From assembly GCA_018350325.1 (NCBI GenBank), contig JAEVLN010000006.1:3958056-4022055 (forward strand): a stretch of 64,000 nt of DNA, read 5' to 3'. This DNA comes from Globodera rostochiensis (lineage: Eukaryota > Nematoda > Chromadorea > Rhabditida > Heteroderidae). Below, piece after piece: positions 22,337 to 33,105 of this stretch. Numbering within the stretch: the first letter of the stretch is position 1; the number at the start of each line of letters is the position of its first letter. The position numbers and the translations under genes are program-made. The notes below the pieces were generated by a model. That model did no database searches, was not told the origin of the DNA, and saw nothing but the letters and a program-made list of their open reading frames with translations.

Positions 22337-23408
22337 AAAATCAGCACAAAGTGCAAGTTTGTTGAACAAAATGGGGGTGTTTAATAAATAAAATATTAAA
22401 AGTATTGTCTTTTTAATACCATTCTTATTAATATTTTCATTTTATTCTTTTTTTATAAAATGATTAATTGTAAAAACTTTTTTTGCCCATTTTGAAAGAC
22501 ATATTTTTGCATTATGGGCTTCATTCATTAACAATTTTTGAGGATTTCGATATTTTGCATTATGAAGATTGGGAATGTTTTTGACAAGAAATACGAATTT
22601 AAAATTCTAATAATAAAATAATTTTATTAAAGAGTCAGTAATAAAAAAAAAGAATATGTGGTACAATTTGCGGTTCTGGACAGTTTGGCACCGGCCGTTT
22701 TGGCCCGATCAGTCATTTGTAGTAATTAGGAAAGCAAATCAAACAAAATTGATACCATTCAAAAGCTTTACGTTTGTTACACATTTGATCAACGGAAGCT
22801 AACCGATTCGTTTCTTTTTAAACAATTTTTTGTGCCAAATTGGTGAATTTTAGGTGCCAAAATGACCGGCGACAAACTGACCTCGACAACCGTACAATTT
22901 GTTAGATCTTTTTACAAATGTTATATTTTGATCATTTGAGATTTGATTATTTTAACAAATGATACCAGCATCATCCATCAATTTATTGGAATTGTATTCG
23001 TTTAAAACAAAAAATCGTTTTTAGCATTTCCCTTTTTTGCTTTTGCATCCGTGGAGGGCATTTCTTTGAATCCGCAGAAGAGCGGTCGACGCGCGATGCA
23101 TGTGCCGGTTGCCTTTCATGTTGCGATCTCTGTGCCAATAATATATTGCCGCTTCTGGCGGAAATTCCCAGAGATCGGAGTTGAGGTTCGATCGAGAATC
23201 TCGATCGGTCCGATCACTAATTTAGAGTAGGGTTGGAGCCGGGGCGGGGACAGGGAATACCGGGGATCCCAGGCCATTCTCATCCCCGGTCCCCGGTTTG
23301 CCCATCCCCGAAAACCGGGGATCCACGGTCTTATCCCCGCCCGGGGATGAATATGCACCGCTAAAGATGGCCATCTCATCTTTTGATTTAGTAAGAGATA
23401 GGCAAAAT

Positions 23409-23502
23409 GGTAGCCCCGGGCAGGAATCGAACCCACGACCTTCGGTGCAGTGATCAGCTTCTCACCCAGAACCAATGCTCTTACCGTCTGAGCTACCGGG
23501 GC
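23409..23502 (-). repeat. tRNA-derived SINE-like segment
   Basis: Read on the minus strand it begins GCCCCGGTAGCTCAGACGG and ends GGGTTCGATTCC with CCGGGGC. This gives a perfect 7-bp acceptor-like stem, a D arm with box A and a T arm with box B. The anticodon region is over-long, about 36 bases between arms, so an intact tRNA is unlikely unless it has an intron. Just 3' is TACCATTTTGCCTATC, shared with the segment at 31,366-31,455, which argues for a SINE family. Confidence 0.6.
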
Positions 23503-23849
23503 TTCCCATTAGCCGTCCCTCTTATGGATCTTATGCCCCCGCCATAGGCGTTTTAACCGTCCCAGCCAGCTGGACACGCTCGCTTCCTTACAATTTAGTA
23601 TGTTGAATTTTGTTTGAGAAGTTGTAAAAAACAATTTTTTTGCTAATTTTTTTAACAAAATTGCCAATTTTTGTAAAAATTTCTCTGACGGCGCCCTTAA
23701 GCACCGTCGGTCGGGCTTTCCTTCCTAGAAAAATTAAACCGGTCTTTTGGGGTGCATTTTTAGTTTAAAAAAAAATTAATTTTTATAAAAAATAGCCAGC
23801 AAATTGCAGTTTTTCCAGAAATTCACCCAAAAACAGGATTTTTGGCTTT

Positions 23850-24665
23850 GCCCATCCCCGGCTGAGGGTCCCCGTTCCCCGGTTTGCTGATCCCAGCAAA
23901 CGGGGATCCCCGGTTTGTCGTCCCCGGTATCCCCGTTCCCTGGTTTGCTCATCCCAGCAAACGGGGATCCCCGGTTTGTCGTCCCCGGTATCCCCGTTCC
24001 CCGGTTTGCTGATCCCAGCAAACGGGGATCCCCGGTTTGTCGTCCCCGGTATCCCCGTTCCCCGGTTTGTCGTCCCCGGTATCCCGGTTCCCCAGTTTGT
24101 CGTCCCCGGTATCCCCGTTCCCCGGTTTGTCGTCCCCGGTATCCCCGTTCCCCGGTTTGTCGTCCCCGGTATCCCCGTTCCCCGGTTTGTCGTCCCCGGT
24201 CCCCGTTCCCCGGTTTGCTCATCCCAGCAAACGGGGATCCCGGGTTTGTCGTCCCCGGTATCCCCGTTCCCCGGTTTGTCGTCCCCGGTATCCCCGTTCC
24301 CCGGTTTGTCGTCCCCGGTCCCCGTTCCACGGTTTGCTCATCCCAGCAAACGGGGATCCCCGGTTTGTCGTCCCGGTATCCCCCTTCCCCGGTTTGTCGT
24401 CACCGGTATCCCCGTTCCCCAGTTTGTCGTCCCCGGTATCCCCGTTCCCCGGTTTGTCGTCCCCGGTATCCCCGTTCCCCGGTTTGTCGTCCCCGGTATC
24501 CCCGTTCCCCGGTTTGCTCATCCCAGCAAACGGGGATCCCCGGTTTGTCGTCCCGGTATCCCCGTTCCCAGGTTTGTCGTCCCCGGTATCCCCGTTCCCC
24601 AGTTTGTCGTCCCCGGTATCCCCGTTCCCCGGTTTGTCGTCCCCGGTATCCCCGTTCCCCGGTTT
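23850..24665. repeat. 30-bp GC-rich satellite (GGTTTGTCGTCCCCGGTATC type)
   Basis: About 25 units of GGTTTGTCGTCCCCGGTATC plus CCCGTTCCCC, interspersed with a variant GGTTTGCTCATCCCAGCAAA followed by CGGGGATCCCC. All six reading frames are open through much of it only because of the period, which is divisible by three; these frames are not genes. Confidence 0.9.
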
Positions 24666-25800
24666 GACCGGGGATCTCCCCTCCCCCCGGCTGCACCCCT
24701 AATTTGAAGTTTGGCCCCAAAGTTTGCTTAATTTGTCGCCAATGTTACATATAATTCTTGAACATTTTATATTTTGAAGAAATAGTGCAGAAAAGGAGAG
24801 GAGAGAGTCAGGGAAATTTAATTTTTTAAACGAATTTTCATTTTATAGACAACAACAAAAAATTTCTTTTTTCTTTAAACGAAACAAAAAATTTCCTTAA
24901 ACAACAGCAAAAAATTACAATTATATTGCCTATTCTGGTGGAAATGAGCGGTGCTTTTCCCCGAACCGTGCCGTGCCGGGCCCATTAATATATTGACACA
25001 TTTTTATTGTCGTTTAAAATCATTCAACCAATTTGTTTTCTTTCTTCGATGTTATTTAAAAAAATATTTGCGTTATCTGAAAACATGTCCTCCTCCGGCC
25101 AATCTAATCCATTTTCTTTAAGAAATTGTGCGATGCGTTGACTTACCACAAGTCCAAAAGGTACTTAAAAGTGGTCCATTGGTGTGGTGTCCGCTTAAAC
25201 TTGCAACAAAATTTTAAAATTATGATCGGTTCAGGCCCTACAGGAAATTTTATTTAAGGATTTAATGAAGCCGGATGATACTTTGGTTTCTAAAACGATG
25301 TCCGTGACCTTGAAAACCGCGGGAAACCCCGTCCCGAATAAAGAGGTTTCTGGCTCCTAAGTTTGAAACTTTGAACATTAATGTGACCGCACGCAACCTC
25401 CAGAATCTCTGTTTAAACAGTAAAATTTAACATCAGTTATCATTAGAAAATGGCGTAAAATCGGTTGATCACTTCGGCAATATTGAACTAATAATTACGT
25501 CAACAGGTGTCCATATTAAATAATTTAATCATAAACAATATTTTGAAATTGTTTTTGAATATTAAATTTTACCCATTCGCTATTTGGTCCATATTAAATA
25601 AGGCAACGATGATATTTCCAATCATAAACAATTTCAAATTGTTTGTGAATATTAAATTATACTCATCGCTTCTGGTCCATATTACCTAAATAAGATTATC
25701 ATGCTATTTCCAATCATTAAGAATAATTAAAAAAGGGTTTTGAATATTAAATTATAATTGCTCGTTATTAGGTCCATATTAAATAGGGTAAAAAAACTAA

Positions 25801-26077
25801 GTATTTGAGCAAACCTCCATGTCCAAAAGTAAGTACTTACTATTTGGTGTCAATTTTTGTCATAAATTCCACAAAAATGAACAATGTTTTAGAAGATTTA
25901 TGCCAAGTTTATATATAAATTTATTAATTGTTGAAAGAGAGAGCGTTTATGAGTAAAGCCCAAAATTTTAAGAAAATTGAACCAATTTTTGAATAGTTAT
26001 TGGCAGAGCGAGGACTATCGAGATTTTCGAGATTTTTTGCCATATTCTCGATTGGTCCTCAAGACTTTGCTCTAGTT
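25801..26077 (+). promoter_or_regulatory. 5' flank of the chemoreceptor gene
   Basis: AT-rich DNA with a palindromic MITE scrap just upstream of the start (CGAGGACTATCGAGATTTTC, about 26,008). No clear promoter element is visible. Confidence 0.3.
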
Positions 26078-29000
26078 ATGGGCACTTCCATTGTTCGAAT
26101 AATAATGAATTCATTCAATTGGATTGCATTTGGAGTTGGCATTATTTTGAATGGCATAATGATCCATTTAATTGTTCGGTACACGCACAAGTCTATGCGA
26201 ATGTACAGCAAAGTAAGTAAAGGATTAACATTAAAACACCCATTTTCTTCCATTATATCAGTTAGGTAATTTTTGAAAATCGGTTCCGGAATTTCCCGGA
26301 AAATTTTAGGAATCCTAAAGTGACAGCAATTTGAAAGTCTATACAACCAAGATGCCATTCGAAACTCTTAATTGGAAGAATCATTTAAAAAAAAGCCAAC
26401 GGTTTAATTTTTTAAAAAAAAAGTTCAATGTAAAAAAACGCCATAGTCTATGGAATAACTTTTTCAAGAACTCTCTAATTATTTCGTACATTAGCTTTTA
26501 AAAGCTTAGAGCTTTCGAATGGCATCTTGTTTGTTTGATTTGGTTTGGTTTAAAAAAAGTTATAGACTTTCAAATTGAGGTCACTTTAGAATGGCCCAAA
26601 ATTTACGTGCTGGGTCGTTCGTAAAAACTGCCACCATGGGCGTTTCGTAAATTTTCCAGGGCGTTTTGTAAATTCAACACATATAAAGTTGAAGTGGTTT
26701 GATAAGTATTAAATGTTATAATGTAAAATTGCCAAAAATCGGGGTTTTTCGTGGCTTTTTGATCATAACTTTTTTAAACTTTGATTTACTGCTTAGTTTA
26801 ATTTTACAAATAGTTTTTCCAATGGTATAAGGCTTAACTGATTTAGTGCGGTGTGTTCATATAAAGTTATGATGCCTAAATGCGTTAATAAATATGATTC
26901 AAATTTAAGATATTACTGCAAACATGCGCAACCGACATTGCATTGCTTACAATTAATTTACTTTTTCATCAGGTCATTTGTAATAAAATATAATAAAATT
27001 TTAAGGAAAACATCAACGGTATTTATATTGCAATCGGATTATTATTTAAATGTTAGGAATTATTCGAATAATCCTAGTATTATTTGAAAATATTCAAATT
27101 AAAACGGGGAGTTAGTATGAAAATTATTTTTGAACTCAGTAAAATTTGAAAACCTTGGTTTTTCTTTATTATTTTTAATATTTTCTTTTGAAAAAAATAG
27201 GATTTCAAATTTTACTAGTTAAATTCAAATTAATACTAGGATTATTTGAATAATCCTAAAAATAATAATATAAAAAGTGCAAAATGTTTATTATTATAGT
27301 ACAGTTACACAACGCACAAAGGTGAAACAGAACGGATTACGGGCGGTCTGATCACTTTCAATGGGACAGAAAATCGGCGTTGGAATCTGTTGGCTTTCGT
27401 TTGCTGGATTTTTCTTGTTTATGTGTCGCTGTTTGGATATGTGGCACAATTTATTTATCGCTACCTATTGCTGAACTGGTTGAAAAGCATTAAAAATTTT
27501 ATTGCAAACTTTTTAAACATTTAAACGAATTATCATCATTACTACCATATATCCATAATATGGATATATGGTAGTATCAATTAAACTAGAGTTGGCCGGG
27601 ACCACGACTGGTACTGAAATGTTCAATTTTGTTATTTTGGTACTGAATGTTTGGTCCCAATTTTTCAAAAATCTTCAAAACTCCCTTATAATGGTCCCGG
27701 TTTCTTACCAATCATCTTTTTTCTTCTTTTTGGCCAGTATCCCGGTTTATTTCCGGCCCTTGGTTTTCCCAAAAATCCCGGTCCCGGCCAACTCTAAATT
27801 CAAAAAATTATTTTGATATTGAAAATCAACCATAAATTTGTGTTAATAATATTCAGGGACAAAAAATTATCGACATTTAAATATTTTATTCTGTTCGGAA
27901 CAATGCTTTTTATTCCATTGGTATATTGTGTGGATTTGTTCGTTTGCTATTATCCACCAACTGATCACACATATTTGGAAGATCAATCAGTCGCCGACAT
28001 TCTTGCATTAAACATTAATGATCATAATGCACTGACCGGACATTCGTTTAATGTGAAAATTAAATTATTATAATTTAATAATTATAAAATATAAAATTTA
28101 CCATTTAAGGATTGGAAGCAGACACTGGGATTTTATTACATCATCATTGCTTGCACCATTGCTTACACGATTATAATCACATTAGCATTTCTAATGGACA
28201 AATTGTTGAAGGAGCGTTTAAAATTGGGGTATTATTATGTTAGGAATTTAATTTTTAAACAAATATTTAGAGCATCCTCAGCGCAAATCGTTAAAATGGT
28301 TGAAATGAATAAGCAAATTGCGCGGAATCTTATCATTCACGTAAATTTTAAATATATTTAAATTAAGAAAGATTTTATTAAAAATTATGGCTTCCAAACC
28401 GAGAACCGACCGGTCCGAACTTAGCTGATTCACATTTCTAAAAACCATTCAAACGCACTTGTCGATTATGAAGCTATTGTTAAACTAAAGTTTTGACATC
28501 GGACACAAGTCTACAAAAAGCTTTTTGACTAGAAAACCTCAAAAATCTTTTAATTTTTTAAGTTTTCTGGCCATACTTGTCCAATCGCAAAACTTTGCCT
28601 AAAAGTAAAATTGCCAAAGCGCCTTTTTATTATTTTTTTTTTTGTTGGAGGGAACTTTTTTAAACTGTTTTTTAACCGCACAAATAAATAAACAAATTTC
28701 GCGTGAAATCACATTCTTTGGGTAAGATTTATAATAAAAAAGGTTACATAAAATAAAATGTTTAAAAATTTAAAGGCATCGATGCCCTTCTTCATATATT
28801 TGTCAATTTCATTTTTTATTGGCATTATGTTGTTCAAAATTGATGTCAGCAAATGGCATTGGCTTCAGTATTACAACATGTTTGTGCCAATTCCGATGTT
28901 CTTACCGTCTGCTTTGAATCCAATTGTGTCAATTTGTATAATCCAATACTATCGTAAAGCATTTGTAAATGGTTTTATGCGCATCGGTAAATTAATTTGT

Positions 29001-29458
29001 TTAATTCAAAGGGTTGCCAACAAAAAATTTTCAAAAAAAGGACAATGAAGGTCAAAAAAAAAAGATTGTTAAGAAAATTTATCCTGAAAATCAGTACAAG
29101 AAGCAAATATTGTTATATTTTTGGACATTTTTAAGCGAAAATTCAAAAAAGAATCTTGAAAATTAACAAATTTGGCCATCTGTCTAGAGATTATTCAAAA
29201 TTTAACAAAAATTCTTCAAAAAGCTCCAGAAATCTCAAATAAAGGACAAAAAAGGACTTGTATCCCAAATAAAGGACAAATCTTTAAAAAAAGGACATTT
29301 CAAATTTTAAAGATTGGGGTACCCCAAAAAGGACAAATATTTAAAAAAAGGACAGTTGGCAACCCTGAATTATAAATTTCTGCATTTTTCTTTTCATTGG
29401 AATTTTTGCAGTTAAATGGTTCAAACTTTTGTGCACTGGAAAATGTGCGGAACAATAA
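26078..29458 (+). CDS. Seven-transmembrane nematode chemoreceptor (Str superfamily, srd/str-like)
   Basis: Eight exons, all GT-AG and phase-consistent: 26,078-26,212; 26,910-26,972; 27,300-27,478; 27,857-28,052; 28,110-28,228; 28,271-28,340; 28,776-28,986; 29,412-29,458. They give 339 residues, the usual length for this class. TM1 is followed by VRYTHKSMRMYSK. TM2 is ILLQTCATDIALLTINLLFH. TM3 ends in QFIYRYLLLNW, the conserved YRY-type motif of serpentine receptors. TM5 is GFYYIIIACTIAYTIIITLA. A cytoplasmic loop MNKQIARNLIIH leads into TM6, and TM7 has MFLPSALNPIVSICIIQYYR. Such receptors act in sensory cilia and signal through G proteins. Introns 1, 3 and 7 hold repeats. An intact frame through eight exons argues for a functional gene. 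The choice of srd rather than str is tentative. Confidence 0.88.
26604..26870. mobile_element. Partial copy of the 49.7-kb TIR element, in receptor intron 1
   Basis: CGTGCTGGGTCGTTCGTAAA and the following CACCATGGGCGTTTCGTAAA match the left end of the element at 49,728-50,148. Internal words (TTGATTTACTGCTTAGTTTA, GATTTAGTGCGG) also match. The right terminus is missing. Bases 26,330-26,600 hold another repeat shared with 48,300-48,545. Confidence 0.7.
27587..27796. mobile_element. MITE with GGTCCCGG-type ends in receptor intron 3
   Basis: It starts TAGAGTTGGCCGGGACC and ends GGTCCCGGCCAACTCTA, a perfect inverted repeat. The flanking AATTAAAC and AATTCAAA look like a diverged 8-bp duplication. 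The interior has GGTACTGAA and CCCGGTTT words. Confidence 0.75.
29011..29366. mobile_element. GGACAAA-array element in receptor intron 7
   Basis: The ends GGGTTGCCAAC and GTTGGCAACCCTG are inverted. The interior repeats AAAGGACAAA words. The same AATAAGGACAAATCTT words occur at 34,455-34,555 and, inverted, at 58,070-58,110 and 63,030-63,070. No clean target duplication was found. Confidence 0.55.
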
Positions 29459-29842
29459 GCTTCAACACAACAATGGGCCGGCCGGCCGGCCGTATATGCG
29501 CGGGAAGAATATCAAAAATCATAAATGAATATTTATTTGGCAAATTTTAAACTGTTAATATTTTTTGATTATGTTTTTTTTTAAATTAGTTTTTTGATTA
29601 CTAATTTATAATCTCACAAATAGTTTAATTTGGTCGTCTGTTCATGCTTTGCACAAAAATTTGGCAATTTTTTTGGCTTATAGTGGTCTAGCTTAGCCGA
29701 AGACGATCGCTTTGTATAAGTGGCCTTGTGCCATCTCTTCTCTTCACTATAAAGATTGGCCGGCGCCTCATCGCTCTCAAATGTTTGAAATACAGTGCCC
29801 ACAGAATGGCCCAGCCGAGGAGGAGAAGGAACTTTCTGAAAA

Positions 29843-30140
29843 ATGCCATTCTCTAAGCATTGCTTTAAAATGCCATTCTCTAAGCATTGCTTTAAAATGC
29901 CATTCTCTAAGCATTGCTTTAAAATGTCATTCTCTAAGCATTGCTTTAAAATGCCATCTCTCTAAGCATTGCTTTAAAATTCATTCTCTAAGCATTGCTT
30001 TAAAATGCCATCTCTCTAAGCATTGCTTAAAAAAACCATTCTCTAAGCATTGCTTTAAAATTCATTCTCTAAGCATTGCTTTAAAATGCCATCTCTCTAA
30101 GCATTGCTTAAAAAAACCATTCTCTAAGCATTGCTTTTTC
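29843..30140. repeat. 27-bp tandem array (CATTCTCTAAGCATTGC)
   Basis: Eleven or so units of CATTCTCTAAGCATTGCTTT plus AAAATGC. Later units lose bases (AAAATTC, AAAAAAAC), forming a higher-order pattern. The open frame across it (29,712-30,179) is a by-product of the period and has no other coding evidence. Confidence 0.9.
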
Positions 30141-31215
30141 ATTCGATTTTTTTACTATCAAAAAATGATGGACTTTTAGTCTCGAAGAATCTCAAAATAG
30201 TCATTCTTAGTGTCAGACAGGCTCGTTAAAACGACGAGATTCCCGACTTAAAAACATGTTTTCGTGCATATCTCGCCAATATAAAGTCGAAAAATCCCAA
30301 ACAAAATTAGAAATCCGATCCCAACTTATCAAACCAAAATCTATTTTAAATTTTTTCGAAAAGCTCACGGCATTAGCGACGGCATTGGAATTGCGGCGGG
30401 GACATGGTTACACAGGTAAGTGCCAATTTGTTGCTGAACATCTTCAAAAGTTCGTAGGAAATTGGTGCCCCCGACCGTCTGGGGATCCAGACGAATGAGC
30501 ACAGCGGAGTCGTTAAACTGAAATAAAATGCTCAATTTTTGGAACTTCCCCATAAAAGTTCCGGTATTTCAACCGGCCAAGCCAACTCATCACCACATTG
30601 GCCATCTGAGCGCCCGCCAACCGAGCGCGAATTTTTTGTCCCTTTTTTTATGCGAAAGTTTAATTTTTCAGGCCATTTATTCGAAAAGTTAAAGATGAAT
30701 TATTTTTCAAAAAACAGCCTAAAATCAATGTTTGGGGTGCAGTTTGAAAAAAATTTTGATTTTTGACTCAATTTGTTAAGAAAATTGCTTCAAAAATGAA
30801 TCCTGAAATCAGTTTCAAAATCAGTATGCCGAGCTGAAAACTGTACAAATCTTTAAAAAAATACGCATTTTGCAGCAGATTTTGACACTTTTTGACTCAA
30901 AATATCGTTAACAAAAATGCAATAAAAACGACAGGATTTCGGTCAGATCCTGCCCAGGCTTTAGTATGGGCTTTGTTTAGCCACCTCGGTGATATGTTTA
31001 GAATATTGCCCAAAAAACACTGACGGGTTGGCGTTGGATAAGCGCGGCGCCAGGATGAAGAACGGCGATGGCAATGGATTTATCCGGATAAACGTAGACA
31101 ATTTTGACCTGAAATTTGACAGCAGCAACAGGTTGACGTCGTTGGTAATCAATTGTTGGGTTGGTATATATTGTAAGGAAGTGCGTATTCCGCTGGTTGG
31201 AAGTGGACGGTTAAA

Positions 31216-31306
31216 CTAGAGAAAAGACGATCGAGATTCTCGTCAAGATTTTTTCGAAATTCTCGATCAAAATCTCGATCGATCCTCAAGTCCTTTCTCT
31301 AGTTAA
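31216..31306. mobile_element. Palindromic CGATCGAGA MITE
   Basis: The ends CTAGAGAAAAGAC and CCTTTCTCTAG are inverted, with an interior of ATCGAGATTCTCG words. The flanks GGTTAAAC and GTTAAAAC suggest a diverged 8-bp duplication. It lies in an intron of the m-AAA-like gene. Confidence 0.6.
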
Positions 31307-31365
31307 AACGCCTAGGGCGGGGGCAAAAGATCACACCCATAAAGAAGGAAGTAAATGGGACGCCC

Positions 31366-31455
31366 CAGTAGCTCAGTTGGAAGAGCTGCCCACGGATTGG
31401 GTGGAAGTCGTAGGTTCGAGTCCCACCCGCGGAGTTACCATTTTGCCTATTTTAA
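31366..31455 (+). repeat. tRNA-derived SINE-like segment
   Basis: GCCCCAGTAGCTCAGTTGG (box A) and GGTTCGAGTCCCACC (box B) are followed by TTACCATTTTGCCTATTTT. The 3' tail matches that of the segment at 23,409-23,502. The acceptor strands do not pair well, so it is not a functional tRNA. Confidence 0.6.
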
Positions 31456-32113
31456 ACTTAACCAAACCAAACAACCACGATGCGATTTGCAAGCACTAAG
31501 TTTTTGAAAGCTATTGTTAAGCCAAACAAGTAGAGAATTCATAAAAAAGTTGATTCAAAAAAACTATGCAAACCCTCGCTTTTGGATGCTTTTTCACATT
31601 GAACTTTTTAAAAAAGTTTTGAACCGCTTGGCTTTTTCCCTAAATCATTTTTTTCATTTATAACTTTTTAATTTAATCTTATGTCTTTAATTTTGTTTGT
31701 TTAAAAAATGGTATAGCTTTAGCATTTCCCGATAATTTCGGAATGTCCTGCTAAAAGCGTTTGGAATTTCCCAAAATTACCGTAACATATTCGAACCTGA
31801 GTCGTGTAAATTGAGTCTTGGCCAAGCACCCCCCCCCCTTCCCCCACAGCGTAAAAAGCGCACCTCTCCGCCCACCAGCAGATAGTCCTGCACAAACTCA
31901 TCAAAGTCGATGGCCAACTGTTGGTCAATAATGGCGCGATGTTCGGGCATTATGCCGTCGCCGCCGCGAGACAGAAGCCGATAAATAATTAACATACTAA
32001 CAATCACCAATCCGATGCCGGCATAAAAGACACGCATCGCATAGTTGTAATGAACGAGATGGTTGGCAACTAAGGGGAAAAGTTGGAGAAGGGGGGGGGG
32101 ACTGGCTTTTAGT

Positions 32114-32482
32114 AGAGATCGGACTTAAGGACGATCGAGAATCTCGATAATCTCAACAAAAAAATTTTAACGATCGAGATTCGTTCGAGATCACTGAAAA
32201 ATCTCGGTAAAGAAAAAATCTCGTCGAGATTTAACGAGATTTCGATCGACAATCTCGACTCGATCGGTCCGATGGAGAAGTTGGAGAATGGGTGGGGGAG
32301 TGGCTTTTTAGTTGAGGACCGATCGAGAATATCGATAAATCTCGTAGTCGAGAAATCTCAAAAAAAAATTTAACGATCGAGATTCGTTCGAGATCACTGA
32401 AAAATCTCGGTAAATAAAAAAATCTTGTCGAGATTTACCGAGATTTCGATCGAGAATCTCGACTCAATCGGTCCGATCACTA
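32114..32482. mobile_element. Nested or tandem CGATCGAGA palindromic elements
   Basis: The left end TAGAGATCGGACTTAAGG and right end TCGGTCCGATCACTA are inverted. The interior repeats AACGATCGAGATTCG and the whole motif occurs twice (32,110-32,270 and 32,300-32,480). Flanking CTTTTAG words may be the target duplication. Confidence 0.6.
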
Positions 32483-32689
32483 CTTTTTAGTCCCACATCC
32501 TGAAAACGACCTCACCTGGTTCCAATTCGTAAGCGGACAATCGTTTGTTCAAGTACAAGTGCTTGTTGAAGTCCCGGATCCTAGTTTTTAATTGCTCCTC
32601 GACATTTGCGTCAGCCTCTTTTATGTTGTATGTGAACATCGATTGCCACGAAAAGCTACGAAGTTCGGCACGGATTTCGAGTAGTAATT

Positions 32690-32865
32690 GCTCTGCCTCC
32701 TCCTTTGCTCTCCTAGTTGCCTCCTCATTTGCTCTCCTAGTTGCCTCCTCATTTGCTCTCCTAGTTGCCTCCTCCTTTGCTCTCCTAGTTGCCTCCTCTT
32801 TTGCTCTCCTTGTTTGTTGTTCTGACTCCTCTTTTGCTCTCCTTGTTTGTTGTTCTGCCTCCTCT
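32690..32865 (-). repeat. Coding minisatellite in the m-AAA-like exon
   Basis: Repeats of TTGCTCTCCTAGTTGCCTCC on the plus strand encode REATRRA-type heptad-like coiled-coil units on the minus strand. Units are nearly identical, indicating a recent expansion. Such a stretch is not typical of m-AAA proteases. Confidence 0.8.
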
Positions 32866-32895
32866 TTTGCTTCCCTATATGCTCCGTCTTCATAG

Positions 32896-33105
32896 CAGTG
32901 TTTTCCCGGTTCCGGTGCCGGTTCCAACGGTTCCGGGAACCGGTTCCGGAACCGCGAAAAATCCGGAACCAATTTTGGAATCGGTTCACGGAACCGCGAA
33001 AATCCGGAACCGCGGAACCGTGAAAATTTGAAACCGGTTTGGAACCGGAACCGCAAAAAACTGGAACCGTGGAATCGTTAGAAAAAATGGACCGGGAAAA
33101 TACTG
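32896..33105. mobile_element. MITE with GGTTCCGG arrays inserted in an exon, perfect 8-bp duplication
   Basis: It starts CAGTGTTTTCCCGGTTCCGG and ends GGACCGGGAAAATACTG. It is flanked by CTTCATAG at 32,888-32,895 and 33,106-33,113. The interior is almost entirely CCGGAACC-type repeat. Upstream frame (HSVEDYE) and downstream frame (DGAYREAKEEAEQQ) become one open frame if the element and one duplication copy are removed, so it landed inside coding sequence. Confidence 0.9.

Larger units (their letters stand above)
23228..24701. mobile_element. hAT-like element carrying a tRNA-like unit and a 30-bp GC-rich satellite
   Basis: It starts TAGGGTTGGAGCCGGGG and ends CCGGCTGCACCCCTA. The flanks ATTTAGAG and ATTTGAAG are a plausible diverged 8-bp duplication. 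Unit A has the corresponding empty site near 18,295. The ends match those of the short element at 49,232-49,463. Inside are a tRNA-like segment (23,409-23,502) and the large array at 23,850-24,665. Confidence 0.7.
20395..25800. repeat. Tandem segmental duplication, unit B (expanded by insertions)
   Basis: This unit matches unit A (16,236-19,265) in order. It is longer because of an insertion at 20,490-21,068 and a satellite-bearing element at 23,228-24,701. After removing these the two units align by eye across the gene, its 3' flank and the downstream AT-rich block. Confidence 0.85.

Noticed and set aside
23409..23502. Functional tRNA with an intron
   Set aside because: Acceptor pairing is perfect but the anticodon arm is irregular, and a tail shared with another locus points to a SINE.
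23776..24720. Several long open frames on both strands with Pro/Arg or Gly/Arg repeats
   Set aside because: They are open only because the 30-bp GC-rich satellite has a period divisible by three. No start context, splice support or family.
29843..30140. Regularly spaced repeat that could suggest a CRISPR array
   Set aside because: Repeats are contiguous 27-bp tandem units without unique spacers, in a eukaryotic genome.
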